From positions 3,708,034 to 3,772,033 of the forward strand of contig NC_079908.1 in assembly GCF_024868665.1 (NCBI RefSeq): a stretch of 64,000 nucleotides of DNA, written 5' to 3'. Source of the stretch: Triplophysa rosa. Lineage: Eukaryota; Chordata; Actinopteri; Cypriniformes; Nemacheilidae. A program made the translations under genes and the position numbers. The notes under the pieces are model-generated. The model worked only from the letters and a program-made list of their open reading frames with translations, made no database searches and was not told where the DNA came from. Shown here piece by piece: positions 19,801-31,447 of this stretch (the first letter of the stretch is position 1; the number at the start of each line of letters is the position of its first letter).

Positions 19801-22800
19801 AACATATTTGTAGCTTGCCGGAGCATCACAGGCAAATAACTTTGAAGCAAAGAACAGCAAGGATACAGCACACAAGATAAAGAGCCCTTTTGTTATTATG
19901 TCGTCTTCCATCAGCGTCTCTGATATGCCGATGTTGGATTGAGATGGTGGATGTAAGTGGAGGACTGACACTTACCGTTCTCTATGCTTGAAACTGTACG
20001 ATCCAATTTTCAAAAAGTCTCCTTAATTACATTCTAATCTAAAAGACAAGGTTGAACATGTTTTCTTAAAGGTAAAATACTATCTTTAATGCTGTAGCTC
20101 CATTTTCTCAATCTACCACATTTTTCGAATGCTGTTCTGCATTAATGAAATGCTGTTCTGCATTGTATAGCCCTGGGAAGGATGACATGAAATTTACTTG
20201 GGATGAGGCTAAACAACAAAGGGCCTACAGATAACAATAAAAGCTTATAAAATCCAAAGAAACCTCTCTGACTGTACGGGAAATGGGTCAGCGGAATAAA
20301 CAGCGCCATTGAAGACCCTTACTTTAGTCGTAAGCGTATTCAGCAGAGGAATGTAAATAGCACCATGAAGCAAACTGTAACAAGGGCCCAGTTTGTCCAT
20401 TTAACAGCCTCGCTTGTTCTGGTTGCTTTTGTATTTTTAATCTATATCAATTATTTACAAGTAAATAATGAGCCCTTGTTTCTGGGACAGGCCTACAAGC
20501 AGACACAAAGTCCATGATGAAAGATCTTGAAGCCCAAGGTTTGAAAGAAACATTTCACCCACAAAATGAACTCTCATGAGCTCATTAAAATAACATTTTA
20601 CCATGGCCAGGCTTGACAGAGCTCATATGAGTCGTGTGATCTTCTAAAGCCATCCCATTGCTTTGTGTGAGGAACAGACCGTAATCCAAGCGATTATTTG
20701 CTGAAACATTCCCTCAGCTCCAAATCTATTTGTGCATATGAATATGCAAATTTCAGTGACACTCAACAGCATCACTTCTCACTAAGTAACAAGATTAACA
20801 AGATTTTTTAACATCTGAAATCATCGCCTGGCAAAAAGGTGGTGTTGTTTTTGAGGTGGTGTGATGTACTTGAGAGGTGGATGAGGGGAGAGATGCTCTG
20901 TCACACAGATTCAGTGCAGCGCTTCTCTGCTGACACAGTGGAAAATGAATTGCCTCTCACAAAGCAAGGCGACCACTTTCAGTGACCCCCGCTGAATATT
21001 ATGTGTGCAGGACATTAAACGAACAGTTGGCACCTTTCTGCTTTCTCCCTGAATGCATCTTTCTCTTTCCCTCACGTACATGTGTTTCTCATTTGCTTGT
21101 GTTGCTGGCAGATGGAATTGGTAGATTCCAATCAATGTTCTTCTTTGACTAATTATTCTGACAATGCTGGTGAGGATCCAGATGAATAGATGCCTGCTGA
21201 GCATGCCTGGCACCACATGCACTCGCTCTACCAACACGCAGATATATCTTCATAAGCTGAGAATAATAGCTGGAAATCTGGAGTATAATGATTCCCTTTT
21301 AAACACCTACCAGGCGATGATCTGATATGATTGAAGATCTGGATTAAGGCCATTGTTACGAACGTACACAAACCACACACTTAGTCAGGAAACACTGAAT
21401 GTTACAGTATATTGCAACAGTAGTGTGATTTAATGTTGGGTTGGACTAAATCAATACAGTGCAATAACCTTCAGGACACCGCTAGTCCAAACGTTTGATG
21501 TTGATCGCGAGCTCAGAATCACCTTTTTCCCTAAATCCCTGTTTGGATGTACTTTCACAATTATGACATGTATGAGTGAGCTAATGAGCAGTAAAAGCCG
21601 TCTGGTATCGCTGGCGTGCAATCTAGGCTAAACCCGTCTCGACATCCCTCGGGTTGCTCCGGCATCAGTTTCTTTCCAGGTTTATTGAGTCACACTTGTA
21701 AGCGAGCCGAAATCCAATTTGTGGCGGTTGGTGCCAACGATTTACACCCAACTACGGTTATTTCCAATGGCATTTTGCAGATCGTAAAGCCCCTGATACA
21801 GTAATAGAACCTTATTAATGAACGTATTAGCTGCAATGCATCCCTGGAGCCTGCAACGGGGGGGAAAAGGAAGACAGAGAGCATAGCAAGACGGGGAGGG
21901 TTGATGATTCATCCTACCCAGTTTGCGAGCTGGGGTCGAAAAGTATGAGGACGATCCACACGCAAGGGATGTGTGCTGCGAGCTTGCAGAGAGTGCCAGC
22001 CATATCACTCTGAGCCCAGAAAGCCTGCGGAGAGAAAAGAGGAAGGAGTGTGAGAACAAGCAAATTAGAGGCCAAAGTGGCAGACGCCATTTCGTGATTA
22101 ATTGGCGACTGTTTTGTTGACAACACGAGTGAGACATTAGCATTCCCTGAACACATGCTTGCAAGGAGCTTGTCCTCCCACTTGGAGAACTTGGCATGCA
22201 CGCTCCTGCACTTGCGATGCATTTCTGAAGGGTTAAATGTGAAAGACATTCTGTAACTTTGATGCCCACCCTTGATGATCCACGGGTGATCAACCGTTTT
22301 TTTAAGGACATAGTATGAGTACTTATGTATTTAGTAAAGCTGTAATTTTCATACAGCACAGTGGAACACATCATGCGTAAAGAGACCTTCAGGTGGACAG
22401 CAGAAGGTCTGGACTCCATAGCACCTTTTACTGTCGAAGGACTGTCCAAGAGGTCACCTCACTGATATGTCAAGCAACCAATCACAGTTTGGCAACACAG
22501 AAATATCCTGTAAAATTAAAATATTTGGATAATAACTTTGAAACTCCTGAAGACTACAGTGGGACTAAAGATTTGAGACTGAGGCGTTTCATTTGTTCAC
22601 AATTTCAGCTCCACTAAATACAAGGCATCATAATACTTCGATTAAGAAATCCACGTGTGTGCTGAATGAGCAAGCAGCAATGAAACACACAGCAGAGAGA
22701 AATAAGAGCTCTCTTCTGCTCGCCTCTTCTCTCAGCAGCGTTCGGAAGTCCATGAGTCACGATTTCCTGTCAGCCGAGACAGCTGACAAACCAATTCACT

Positions 22801-23914
22801 ACAATTAAACAAACTTCCCAGTGCTACTTGAGAGAAAGAGAGTACATTCATCGCTTAATACACTCTCTCGTCTGTGTCTCTTTGCAAGTTCAAAGCACTC
22901 CACGTGCTTGCTCACACAACAGCAGCCGAGAGTATTGGCAATGAATTTACGTCACATACATCATGAAATATCGATACACAGCTTCTGAAATATCTCCAAT
23001 CCACTGACGGTCCCTGCCGCAGCCGCTTGTTCTTTATGTGACAATGTTTACGCAACAAACAAGTTTTAACGGAGCGCAGAAACACGTGCGCAGTATTGGA
23101 TGCATCCCCCGAAGTGCCAGTGTTTGAGAATGCAACCTGTTTGTGACAAGTGTTCACTGGAACCTACTGTGCGGAGCAGCACTGTAGAGAATTTGATAAA
23201 ACTGTCTGGAGATTTTTGCTCTGATAGCTTGCCAAATGGAAGCCTGCAGTCAAATTTTATTCTGTTAACTTTTGCAGAACTTTTTGCGGATCTGTATCTG
23301 TATCTAGAGCTGCTGGGGCCAAACATGTTGCTGATAGGAGGCTTGAAAGAGGTTTTCCCCTTGTAATACACTGGGGGAGCATTCATTTGCCGCCTGCATT
23401 GGAATGAATTACAAGTGGACTTCAATCTAATTGCAAAGAGCCCAAAACAGTAATACAATCCCTTTTGCAGCACTTGAACACTGCAAAGTAATTTCTTTTA
23501 ACAAACATAATATGCAGTAAACAAATGCATTAAGAGGCTGTATTTTTGGCTATTATTCATGCGGCTGTTATTGCACACACAAACCAGATAGATTTCAAAG
23601 ATTAATCAAATTCACATACGCACCCTCAAATTGATTCAAGATAAAAAGAAAGATCCGAGCTAAGGGCACCTTTGACTGATCCATGATCAGCAGGGAAGAA
23701 ATGACATATTGCCCACACCGGCATCCCACAGTGGGCCGCTTCTGTGGCTTATCTTAAATTAAAAGGAGAAAATACATGAGGTTCTATGGTGCTTGTGGGC
23801 TTGCAGTAGTGTTTTCTTGATTTTATGCTGCCAGACGTATACAGCAGAAGAGGTGAACAGCATTTGGCGTGCATTTAGGGTAACTGCAGAACACTTTGCG
23901 GATGTCAGTATAGG
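16848..23914. other. 7-kb transposon-poor, non-coding block
   Basis: I see no gene and no clear transposon terminus over 7 kb, in contrast to the dense elements on both sides. Open frames are scattered. The longest (21742-22449, minus) has no domain, coding periodicity or splice context. Several stretches (17220-17640, 19260-19720, 21660-22260, 22980-23420, 23650-23780) are less AT-rich and mix homeodomain-like TAATTA/TAATTG and other motifs, which would fit conserved regulatory elements; this is inference only. A short segment near 18570-18640 (TTGATTCCGATTGGCTG) resembles a dispersed fish repeat. Confidence 0.4.
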
Positions 23915-24362
23915 GTATGGTGCAGAGGTGGGACCAAGTCATTGTATTGCAAGTCACAAGTAAGTCTCAAGTCTTTGCCCTCAAGTCCCGAGTCAAGTCC
24001 CAAGTCAAGACAGACAAGTCCCGAGTCAAGTCCCAAGTCAAGACCGACAAGTCTCAAGTCAAGTCCCAAGTCCTACAGTTTGAGTTTCGAGTCCTTTCGA
24101 GTCCCTTTAAAGCGAACCCGGTGTATAGAGAGATGTATGGCTTAATGCGTTGTAATAGCCTTACACTACTAGCATTTGTCGTTAGAAACACATCAAATAT
24201 TTTCAGTTCTTAAAAAAAAACCTAAATGTAATACTCATTTTAACCTAAGGAGGCCGCCATGTTCTTTTTCGATGACGTAAACTGGTTGCACGCACAGCTA
24301 GGCAGCCAAACTAAACACCGACACACTAATCAGTTCTCCAGTAAATATAAGGTTCTGTAGGA

Positions 24363-24384
24363 TAATATATATATATATATCTAT
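24363..24384. repeat. AT microsatellite
   Basis: (AT)n with one interruption, next to the LTR fragment. Confidence 0.85.
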
Positions 24385-24389
24385 ATATG

Positions 24390-24602
24390 TGTAACAATGT
24401 TCACAGCAAGGAAGGAGGAGGGAACCAGCGAACGTTGAACAACAAAACTTTAATAAAATAAACAAACAACAAAACGAAAGTAAAATGCCGGCAGCTCCCT
24501 CACGGTCAACTGCCGGTCACACATAATAAAACATAACAAAGTCCAAGCTTGGTTCTCTCTCGTCATTTACTGTTGTTGCTCCTGCTTTTATATAATGCTA
24601 AA
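24390..24602 (-). repeat. diverged LTR fragment related to the TRIM-like element
   Basis: On the minus strand it reads AGCATTATATAAAAGCAGGA, GACGAGAGAGAACC, GTGACCGGCAGTTGACCGTG, ATTAAAG, then CGTTCGCTGGTTCCCTCCTC and ends TTGTTACA. This parallels the 7711 LTR segment by segment (GGAGCATAAGAGG, GACGAGAGAGGACC, GTGGCCGGCAG, ATTAAA, TTCGCCGGTTCCCGCCTCC). The 5' part is missing. Confidence 0.75.
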
Positions 24603-25489
24603 AAAAAGAAAGAAAATAAAGACGCTATTTGGTGTATTTTCCTACATTTTAATATTGTTTGTCAGAAACAACACAAACGTGCATATTAATAACCAAAATC
24701 ATTTCGAATTTATCATATACACGATGTTTTAGCCATTATACAATGCATTTTATCCAGATTTTGACTTTTTGATGTTGATTTATCAACATCAGTAGCCTAA
24801 CGTTATTGTCTTCTCTCCCTCGGTCCTTAGCTGACGGGGGCTAATATTCACGTGTGCTCTAATACAGAATAACCAAACCGCAAGCATTATTATTGTGTTT
24901 ATCAGTATATTCTCATAATGTGTAAAGTATACGATTACGGTGGATGCTGATGTCTTAAATGTCTCAAAGGCGGTAATTTAAAGCTATGATTTAATGCACG
25001 CTCACTTTGAACAGACGTCTAATACTGAACGCGTTCTTTTATGGCAGGCAGGCTGGCTTGTGTCAAGAGGACATACCGCCACCTACTGTCTCTGTGTGTT
25101 TGTATATCTGATCTTATGTTTTACGTGTCATATTTTACTGTTATATATGGAAAACGTGTGTGCTTCGCTGTTGCGAAAGAGAACAGGTTTAGGTGGCAAC
25201 CATGCATTTGACATCACGCATTCTGACGCAAAAAATAGCGGCCTCCTAGTAAAAATATTTTGTCAAAGTTTATGAATACTGTGACAGTTACACTGTTTTT
25301 TTTATTTCACAATTATAAAGTCAATGCCATTGTTCATATATTAAGCCATACATCGCTCTATACCCAGGGATCCTTTTAACGTGTTTGCAATGTAACGTTA
25401 ACAGTGAGTTTACAGTCTCATTGATTTAACTATGCAGCTAGCAAAGTTACTTAGCCGATAAGCTAACGTTATCGTCATTCAAAACTTAC

Positions 25490-25722
25490 CGTTCTTTGTG
25501 CAACTTCAAATGTCGAACGAAGTTAGAAGTTGTTGCGTCTCCATCTGTAATCTTCGACCCGTATGTTTTGCATATTGCAGTTCGTTTTTTGTTGACCACC
25601 TCGTAGTTTTTATATCCGAACGAAACTATCTTTGGTATCATTTTTGCCAACTGGCGCGTTGTTTGACAGTTCTTCTTCATTGGTTGTCCTGCATTTTGAT
25701 TGGATGGATACTGTCGGATCAA
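25490..25722 (-). pseudogene. BED-type zinc-finger exon of hAT transposase
   Basis: BED fingers bind the transposon ends in many hAT transposases. The minus-strand frame reads KIVSFGYKNYEVVNKKRTAI, CKTYGSKITDGD, TTSNFVRHLKLHKER. The HLKLH half of the finger is intact and the first Cys is present, but the second Cys is Tyr (CKTY), which would abolish zinc binding. The exon ends at a donor (AACG/GTAAGT on the minus strand, about 25489), so it was the first coding exon of a spliced gene. The rest of the transposase is absent from the element. Confidence 0.75.
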
Positions 25723-26026
25723 AACAACGTGGATCTAAATTGATTGGATGTTGTGCCTACAGCACACACACACATAAACACAGAGAGAGATAGTGCGGTC
25801 CACGTCAACATACTTTTTTATCTTTGGGTTTTGGGGAAAGTAGCAAGTCTTTTCAAGTCAAAAGTCTCAAGTCCAAGTGAAGTCACGAGTTACTGATGTT
25901 AAAGTCCAAGTCGAGTTGCAAGTCTCTTTACTTTTTGTCAAGTCGAGTCAAAAGTCATCAAATTCATGACTCGAGTCTGACTCGAGTCCAAGTCATGTGA
26001 CTCGAGTCCACACCTCTGGTATGGTG

Positions 26027-27170
26027 TACAGCACAGCAGAACCATGCCAACCCCCCAATCTGTTTTGCCTGTTGTTGATTATATATTAAACTTGAAAATG
26101 TCTTCAAACTACTTAAAACAACATTAACATTTACTTGCCCAAACCAGCCAAATTAAATCAATAATGAAAAAATGGTGTGCATTCATGATATAGACATATT
26201 CCTGCAACGTGATTTACAAAGTTCATATTCTTATTCTGCTGTTGAAAATAATGTTGTGTCGGGTAAACGCCATAGGTGCCTTTCGAACATGCAGGTTAGA
26301 AAACATGCAGCCAAATGCTCAGACACAACAATGCCTTGCTTGACCAATCAGAATTCGATTTATCGTTACCTCGGGCAGCAACTGTAAGTCACAAAGTTTT
26401 AATTTTCTAATTAGCTAGCGATCCAGTAATAGGCTGCAATGTTTCACAAGCCTCTGTATCCCAGCCAAGCGCCGGGTAAAACAGCCAAACCCCAAATGGG
26501 AACAACAAAATCAAACACAGCAGGTTATAACACCTAAAGCAGAAAAATAAATTTCAGGATGAATTTCAAAGAATACATACAACCTACAGTACATACTACA
26601 TTAAGATAACTAAAATGAGATTAGTTTTTTTTAATCAGTCAAAATAACAGACAATGCCTGCAGTGATTTATAACAACGTTAGCTAAGACAGAGCAAGCAA
26701 TCAAGTTTATATGTCAAACAGTGACCGTGCATTGAGGAGAGTTTTGTGTAACTGCTGAAAACTGTCAAAGCATCAGCAAAAGGTCAAAGACCCGGTCCAT
26801 CTTTAAGTACATTGCAAGTTGTGTCAGTAATTCAGTGCAGGTTGCTTGCCTGTCAATCACTGTCTTTTAAACGCTCAGGTACATGCACACACACACACAC
26901 ACACACTGGAGGTAGTTTAATGAGTGCCTGGCTAATTGAAGCCCATTAAATACACATGGCCCCAGGAGCATTACTGGCATGGTAGATATTAAATAATTTA
27001 AAAGCAGTTCATCTAAATGGCAGATTCGGAAGGTAGCTGCTCTTATAATCAACAATGCTGTGTTTGTGTTAACACCCTTATTAGCTCAACTCAAAGAGAG
27101 CTACGACTGTATAAACAACAGCGTAATTATTTAAAAAAGAATGGTGGAGTACACCAAAAATGTTGGGTTG
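26027..27170. other. unrecognised non-coding stretch with CA repeat
   Basis: No gene or transposon end recognised. A (CA)n microsatellite lies at 26885-26907. Confidence 0.5.
26885..26907. repeat. CA microsatellite
   Basis: Uninterrupted (CA) dinucleotide run of about 23 bp. Confidence 0.9.
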
Positions 27171-27194
27171 TTTCAACTGAGCGGCGGTTTCAAC

Positions 27195-27784
27195 TTAGGC
27201 CGTTTTTAGATTGGGCACGTTTGCTGCGGTCCGAACCCGAGTATGATTGTTCCCGGCGCACCCCCGCAGCGTTGGTGTCGTTTCACACTCAACTTGATTC
27301 TATCGAACCCTGGTGCGTTTGCGTTCGTCTTACGTCATCAAACATGTGCACGGCACATGACAGAAAACGGGTCAATATATTGTGTTTATATTGATTTGGT
27401 GCGATTATGCGCAGCAGAGTAAACGACATTTGGGTATATTGTATGCGCATTGCATGCAGACGGCTTTCTGCTGCTTGCAAACAGACTATTTTGAGGAAAC
27501 AGTGTATTACCATTGACCTGCCGCTCTGATTCCACTCGCAACGCGCAAATACAATGCAGGCTCTCTCTTTCTTGAAAACCAAGGCAAATCATCAACACTA
27601 TCATCTCTAACATGTGTTTTATTGAAGTAAATCGGCTTAAACGCATGCGCAGGTCACTTTACTTCCTGATCAAGTGCGCACCCGGGTCCGTGTTGCTTTC
27701 ATATTCATGCGAACCCTGCCACAGTTTGAGAGCAACTGAACTCAGACCACCTCCTTCAGGTAGTCTCGGGTTCGGTAGCCAGGT
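27195..27784. mobile_element. probable MITE with CGAACCCGAG/CTCGGGTTCG ends
   Basis: The left side holds GCACGTTTGCTGCGGTCCGA then ACCCGAG; the right side holds CTCGGGTTCGGTAGCCAGGTGCGC in mirrored order. Interior has no coding. The right end is interrupted by the solo LTR at 27790. Superfamily unknown. Confidence 0.4.
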
Positions 27785-27789
27785 GCGCA

Positions 27790-28321
27790 TGTCACGAGCG
27801 GTGGCGGACAGAACCCAGGCGCAGACAGAAAGAGGGGGTAAACACAACAGACTTTAATAATAAAACAAAAACCTTCGATGGGGGACAAACACCATAACCA
27901 AAAATATTTTAAAAGACAAAGAAAAACTTCCCACAATGGGGCAAAACAAAAACCAAAGAACACTAAAACAACTCACTTATCTAGACAGGTTCACGGACAG
28001 ACAAGGCAAGGCTGAGACGCGGGAACACGGGGTCACACGTAACATACCAAACACAACGAAGCGCACAGGACAATGAAACATGAGGCATTTTAAAGGGAAC
28101 ACAAAAGAGGGATAATGACACAGGGCAGTTGGGAAACATTAGACACGGCAGGGAGGCAATACACGAAACGAGAGGGGCGGGGCCACTGACGAGACACGAG
28201 AAAACACATGAGAAGTAAAGAATATAAACAACTCATGGCTTTCTCACATAAAACCTAAGGGTTCCGTCCCGATCCTGCCACATGACTAGAAATACAGAAC
28301 CAAGAATGCAGGACCGTGACA
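27790..28321 (-). repeat. solo LTR, Ty3/gypsy-like
   Basis: Exact 5-bp target-site duplication GCGCA (27785-27789 and 28322-28326). Ends are TGTCACG and CCGTGACA. Same family as 16351, 30853 and 55215: on the minus strand it shares the CGGGAA.../GGGGCGGGGCC/AATAAAG arrangement. No internal region is present, so it arose by LTR-LTR recombination. Confidence 0.88.
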
Positions 28322-28446
28322 GCGCAGGTGAACTGCAATTCATCGACTGGCCTCTAGAGACTGGCTCCCCATGTTAAAATGCTTTACAGCAGAAACAGCA
28401 AAACTTTACAGCAGAAAAAATATATGTTTACAGCCTGGTACAAAAA

Positions 28447-29054
28447 AAGGGCTTTTCACATTTGAAATCATTATTTTTAACCCCAGGTAAACAGAATCCT
28501 GGGTTCTCTTTTTCACGTTTCACATATTTGCACATTTGTTGTGTCAACAGTCATGATTGGATAAATACTGCAGCGTCAAACTGACTGAATAAAAATAGTG
28601 CGTGGTCACTTAAATAACCGAATACCTCGTTGTTCCACATCCGGGAAAAGATGACCCCACGCAAATCCTATTTGGCTGTTTTAAGCCTCCTAAGACGTTA
28701 CTTACTCAAATAAGTTAAAAACTCAAAGGATTGTTTATACAGTTTCTGTGACTGTGCACAGCTTGTGAAATGAGGTAAGCGCTGTTCAGTTTTTGATTAG
28801 GTGTCTGTTGCTAAGCGTCTGGTCATATCATTCTACCCCCGCTTCGTTTCACACTGCACACGTTGGCACCGTAATGCGGGGTTAACCCTGCAAAAGCGGT
28901 GCTAACCCTGCTTTGGAGCAGGGTTTCATAACCCCGGGTAAAATGCGCTGGTAACCCGGCTTCAAAATTACAAGTGTGAAACGATTGTTTACCCGGGGTT
29001 AAAAACAGGGTTTAGAATGAAGATAACCCGGGGTTAAGCACAGTGTGAAAAGGC
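28447..29054. mobile_element. MITE with GGGCTTTTCACA termini
   Basis: Left end GGGCTTTTCACATTTGAAAT and right end CAGTGTGAAAAGGCC are inverted repeats. Subterminal CCCGGGTT/AACCCGGGGTT motifs repeat on the right side. No coding; target-site duplication unclear. Confidence 0.6.
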
Positions 29055-29471
29055 CTAAAGTAGGTCTAAATAGCAAATTCATGACAACTTTAGGCGGGGT
29101 GAATTTTTTATAACTCATTCGTTTGAATTATATTAAGCCTTAAAGTTCAGCATAATTAAGGGTGTGGCCAGTTGAATGACATGTGGAATGGCGCTGCTGT
29201 ATCTTTAGTAACCGTATTTTAAGATACCCATATCTTCCATCCCAACCACCAATGACCCCTATGCTACCAGTAGCATATAGCATTAGCTCCTTACCCTGAG
29301 CTAACTTGATCACGTTGAGCTAGGCATGCGTGGTTTCAGCAATCAAGCACCTAAGCTACACCCACATCCCCGCCTCTACCCATTTTCAATTATCTGGGAG
29401 TAACGTGCGGTGATGCATTGCCAAGATGGCAACAACCGGCTCAGATCACTTTAGGCTTCAAAATTTCTCTT
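29055..29471. mobile_element. remnant of a dispersed fish repeat
   Basis: The sequence from AGTAGGTCTAAATAGC to CTTTAGGCTTCAAAATTTCT, including AATTAAGGGTGTGGCC and CATCCCCGCCTCTACCCATT, resembles an abundant cyprinid non-autonomous DNA repeat. I cannot see its termini, and this rests on recollection of the family. Confidence 0.35.
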
Positions 29472-30462
29472 CACAAAAATGCTGAGTTGTTTTAACCATG
29501 GTTGGGAAAAATGTGTACATTTTCTGTTTAATTTAACCAGCAGTTGGGTTAACCATATTTTACTCAACAAAAGTTTAAATCAGGGGTCTTCAACGTTTTT
29601 CGGGGCAAGGACCCCTTAGATAAGAGATGCATGGAGCAGGGACCCCCTATACTAAATGTGTAAACTGAGCTATTTAAATAGAAACAACCTTATTGTCACA
29701 GCAATCTTATGTTAAGACATTACATTAGCACTATTATGTTATTGTTGCACATAGGCTAAATACTTTTCTGCGTATTATTTTTGCTTTTAATATAGATTGC
29801 TTGATTATTTTAAGGGATTTGCAGCATCAAACATTTTCATTTTACTGTGAGATAGACAATTAAACATTTATTTGAACTTTAGTTTTTATTAAGGCTTCAA
29901 TGAGATGACTGACCCTGGTTAATGGCACAAAGACTATTCTAGTGGAGGTAGGAGTTGTCTCTGGATGCGAAAGAAATTAGTGCAGATGTTATGCATTCTG
30001 TTGTAAAATCAGGCTGTTTTAGTAAGTGTCATTCTTTTGTACTACACGGTGAGCGTTTCATTGATTTTAAACATGTAGGATAGTTCTGTCAGAGTTTACA
30101 ATGCAGAAGCGGTGTGGTGTCATTTGGCTGTCAAATTAGCGATTTACAGCTTTAACAAATTTGAACAGAAGTTCAGAAACATATGAGAATGCACTTCATT
30201 TGCACGCAACTCCTTTCATGCGTACTTTTATTGGAAGGGAGACAGAGAATGCACTGCTTCAATGAGTGCCGCGCATGTGCGTAGCTTAAACAGAACATTG
30301 GTTGTAATACTTCTGTACCCATGCTTTACATTTTTAATAAAAAGTTGCCTGTGAGTAAACAGTAATTAGCGGACTCCTTGCAGTTCGACCGCAGACCACC
30401 TATGGGCCGCGGACCCCTGGTTGAAGACCCCTGGTTTAAAACAACCCAGCATTTTAAAGTGT
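29472..30462. mobile_element. second AACCCAGC-type MITE, split by an hAT
   Basis: The left end AAAAATGCTGAGTTGTTTTA and right end ACAACCCAGCATTTTAAAGT match the termini of the element at 2064-2380. An 853-bp hAT element (29581-30433) is inserted in it. Confidence 0.65.
29581..30433. mobile_element. non-autonomous hAT (CAGGGGTCTTCAAC termini)
   Basis: The ends CAGGGGTCTTCAACG and GGTTGAAGACCCCTG are inverted repeats. The flanking 8-mers GTTTAAAT (29573-29580) and GTTTAAAA (30434-30441) match at 7 of 8. The AT-rich interior has no coding. Confidence 0.88.
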
Positions 30463-30852
30463 CTAAATCGTTTCAGAAAACAGTGGTTTAACAAAATGCT
30501 CTAAAATACCTCATTCCGCTTTATAAAAAAACGGGATCCAAGAGTCAGATCCTTCAGCTTAGAATCAAATAGCTAACATTACAACTGATTCTGTATCATT
30601 AGTAGAGGTTATGTGTGTAATAAAAGCTGTAGGATTCCTACCTTTGTCAAGAGCCAGAAATAACATTTCCAATTTCCATGGTCCATTATGGCAGACTAGA
30701 TTCACATTGTTAATGTCATGTCTTCCTCCACATTTCAAGTCCTGCTCGTATGGAGGTCATCATATTAAAATCTTTCACTGTTAACAGCCTTAAATGTCAG
30801 TAATGTGAGATGGAGAGTCACATGGATGGAATCCTCACGGATGTAATAAATG

Positions 30853-31442
30853 TGTCATGGCTCTGCCTCTCTTAGTCATGTTTTTCTTGGTCCTGTGGCA
30901 GAGTCATGACAAAGCCTTTGGTTATGTGTGGAGAGAAACATATTGTTGTCCTTTTGACAATAATATGCGTTCTCTCCAGTGTCTCGTCATTGGCCCCGCC
31001 CCTCTCGTTTCCTGTATTATTTCCCGGCTGTGTTTGATTACCCTCACCTGCCCTGAGTCTTTATCCTTCATTTGTCTTCCCTTTAAAAGATCCTCGTGTT
31101 TCTTGTCTTGTGCTCGATGGTTGTACCTTGTTTGTGTGCTCGTGTTGTTACCCTTGTTTCTGTTCTCTGCCTTGTCCGTGAATCGTGAGTTTTGTGTGTT
31201 TGCCTTTATTACCCTGCCGTGTTTTTTGTAAGACGTTTGGTCGAGTTTTTGAGTTAGGTTTTTTTTTTTGCTTCTCTTGTTTTATGTTTTGCCCCCACGT
31301 GGGAAGTCTTTGGTTTTATATATATATCTGTTTCGTTTTCCCCTCGGGGGTGTTTCGTTTCTTGTCCAAATAAAAGTCTTTGTTAGCTCCTTCACCTCCG
31401 CTGCTGCCTGCATTTGTGTTCTGTCCACACCAGCCCGTGACA
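30853..31442 (+). repeat. solo LTR, Ty3/gypsy-like, with exact duplication
   Basis: 590 bp, TGTCATGG to CCCGTGACA, with target-site duplication AAATG (30848-30852 and 31443-31447). Contains CCTTTAAAAGATCC (TATA-like) and AATAAAAG (polyadenylation) in the expected order. Open frames inside have no similarity to retroviral proteins. Confidence 0.9.
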
Positions 31443-31447
31443 AAATG

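Larger units (their letters stand above)
23923..26018 (-). mobile_element. hAT transposon with CAGAGGTG termini and BED exon
   Basis: Perfect 8-bp target-site duplication GTATGGTG (23915-23922 and 26019-26026). Terminal inverted repeats start CAGAGGTG. Both subterminal regions consist of dozens of AAGTC/GAGTC words. The minus strand carries the first exon of a BED-type hAT transposase (25490-25722), but no catalytic core, so the element is a deletion derivative. An LTR fragment (24390-24602) and an AT microsatellite (24363-24384) sit inside. Confidence 0.92.

Noticed and set aside
21742..22449. 235-codon open frame on the minus strand
   Set aside because: It is the longest frame outside transposons but has no recognisable domain, a composition like translated non-coding DNA, and overlapping open frames on the other strand. 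No splice or promoter context supports it.
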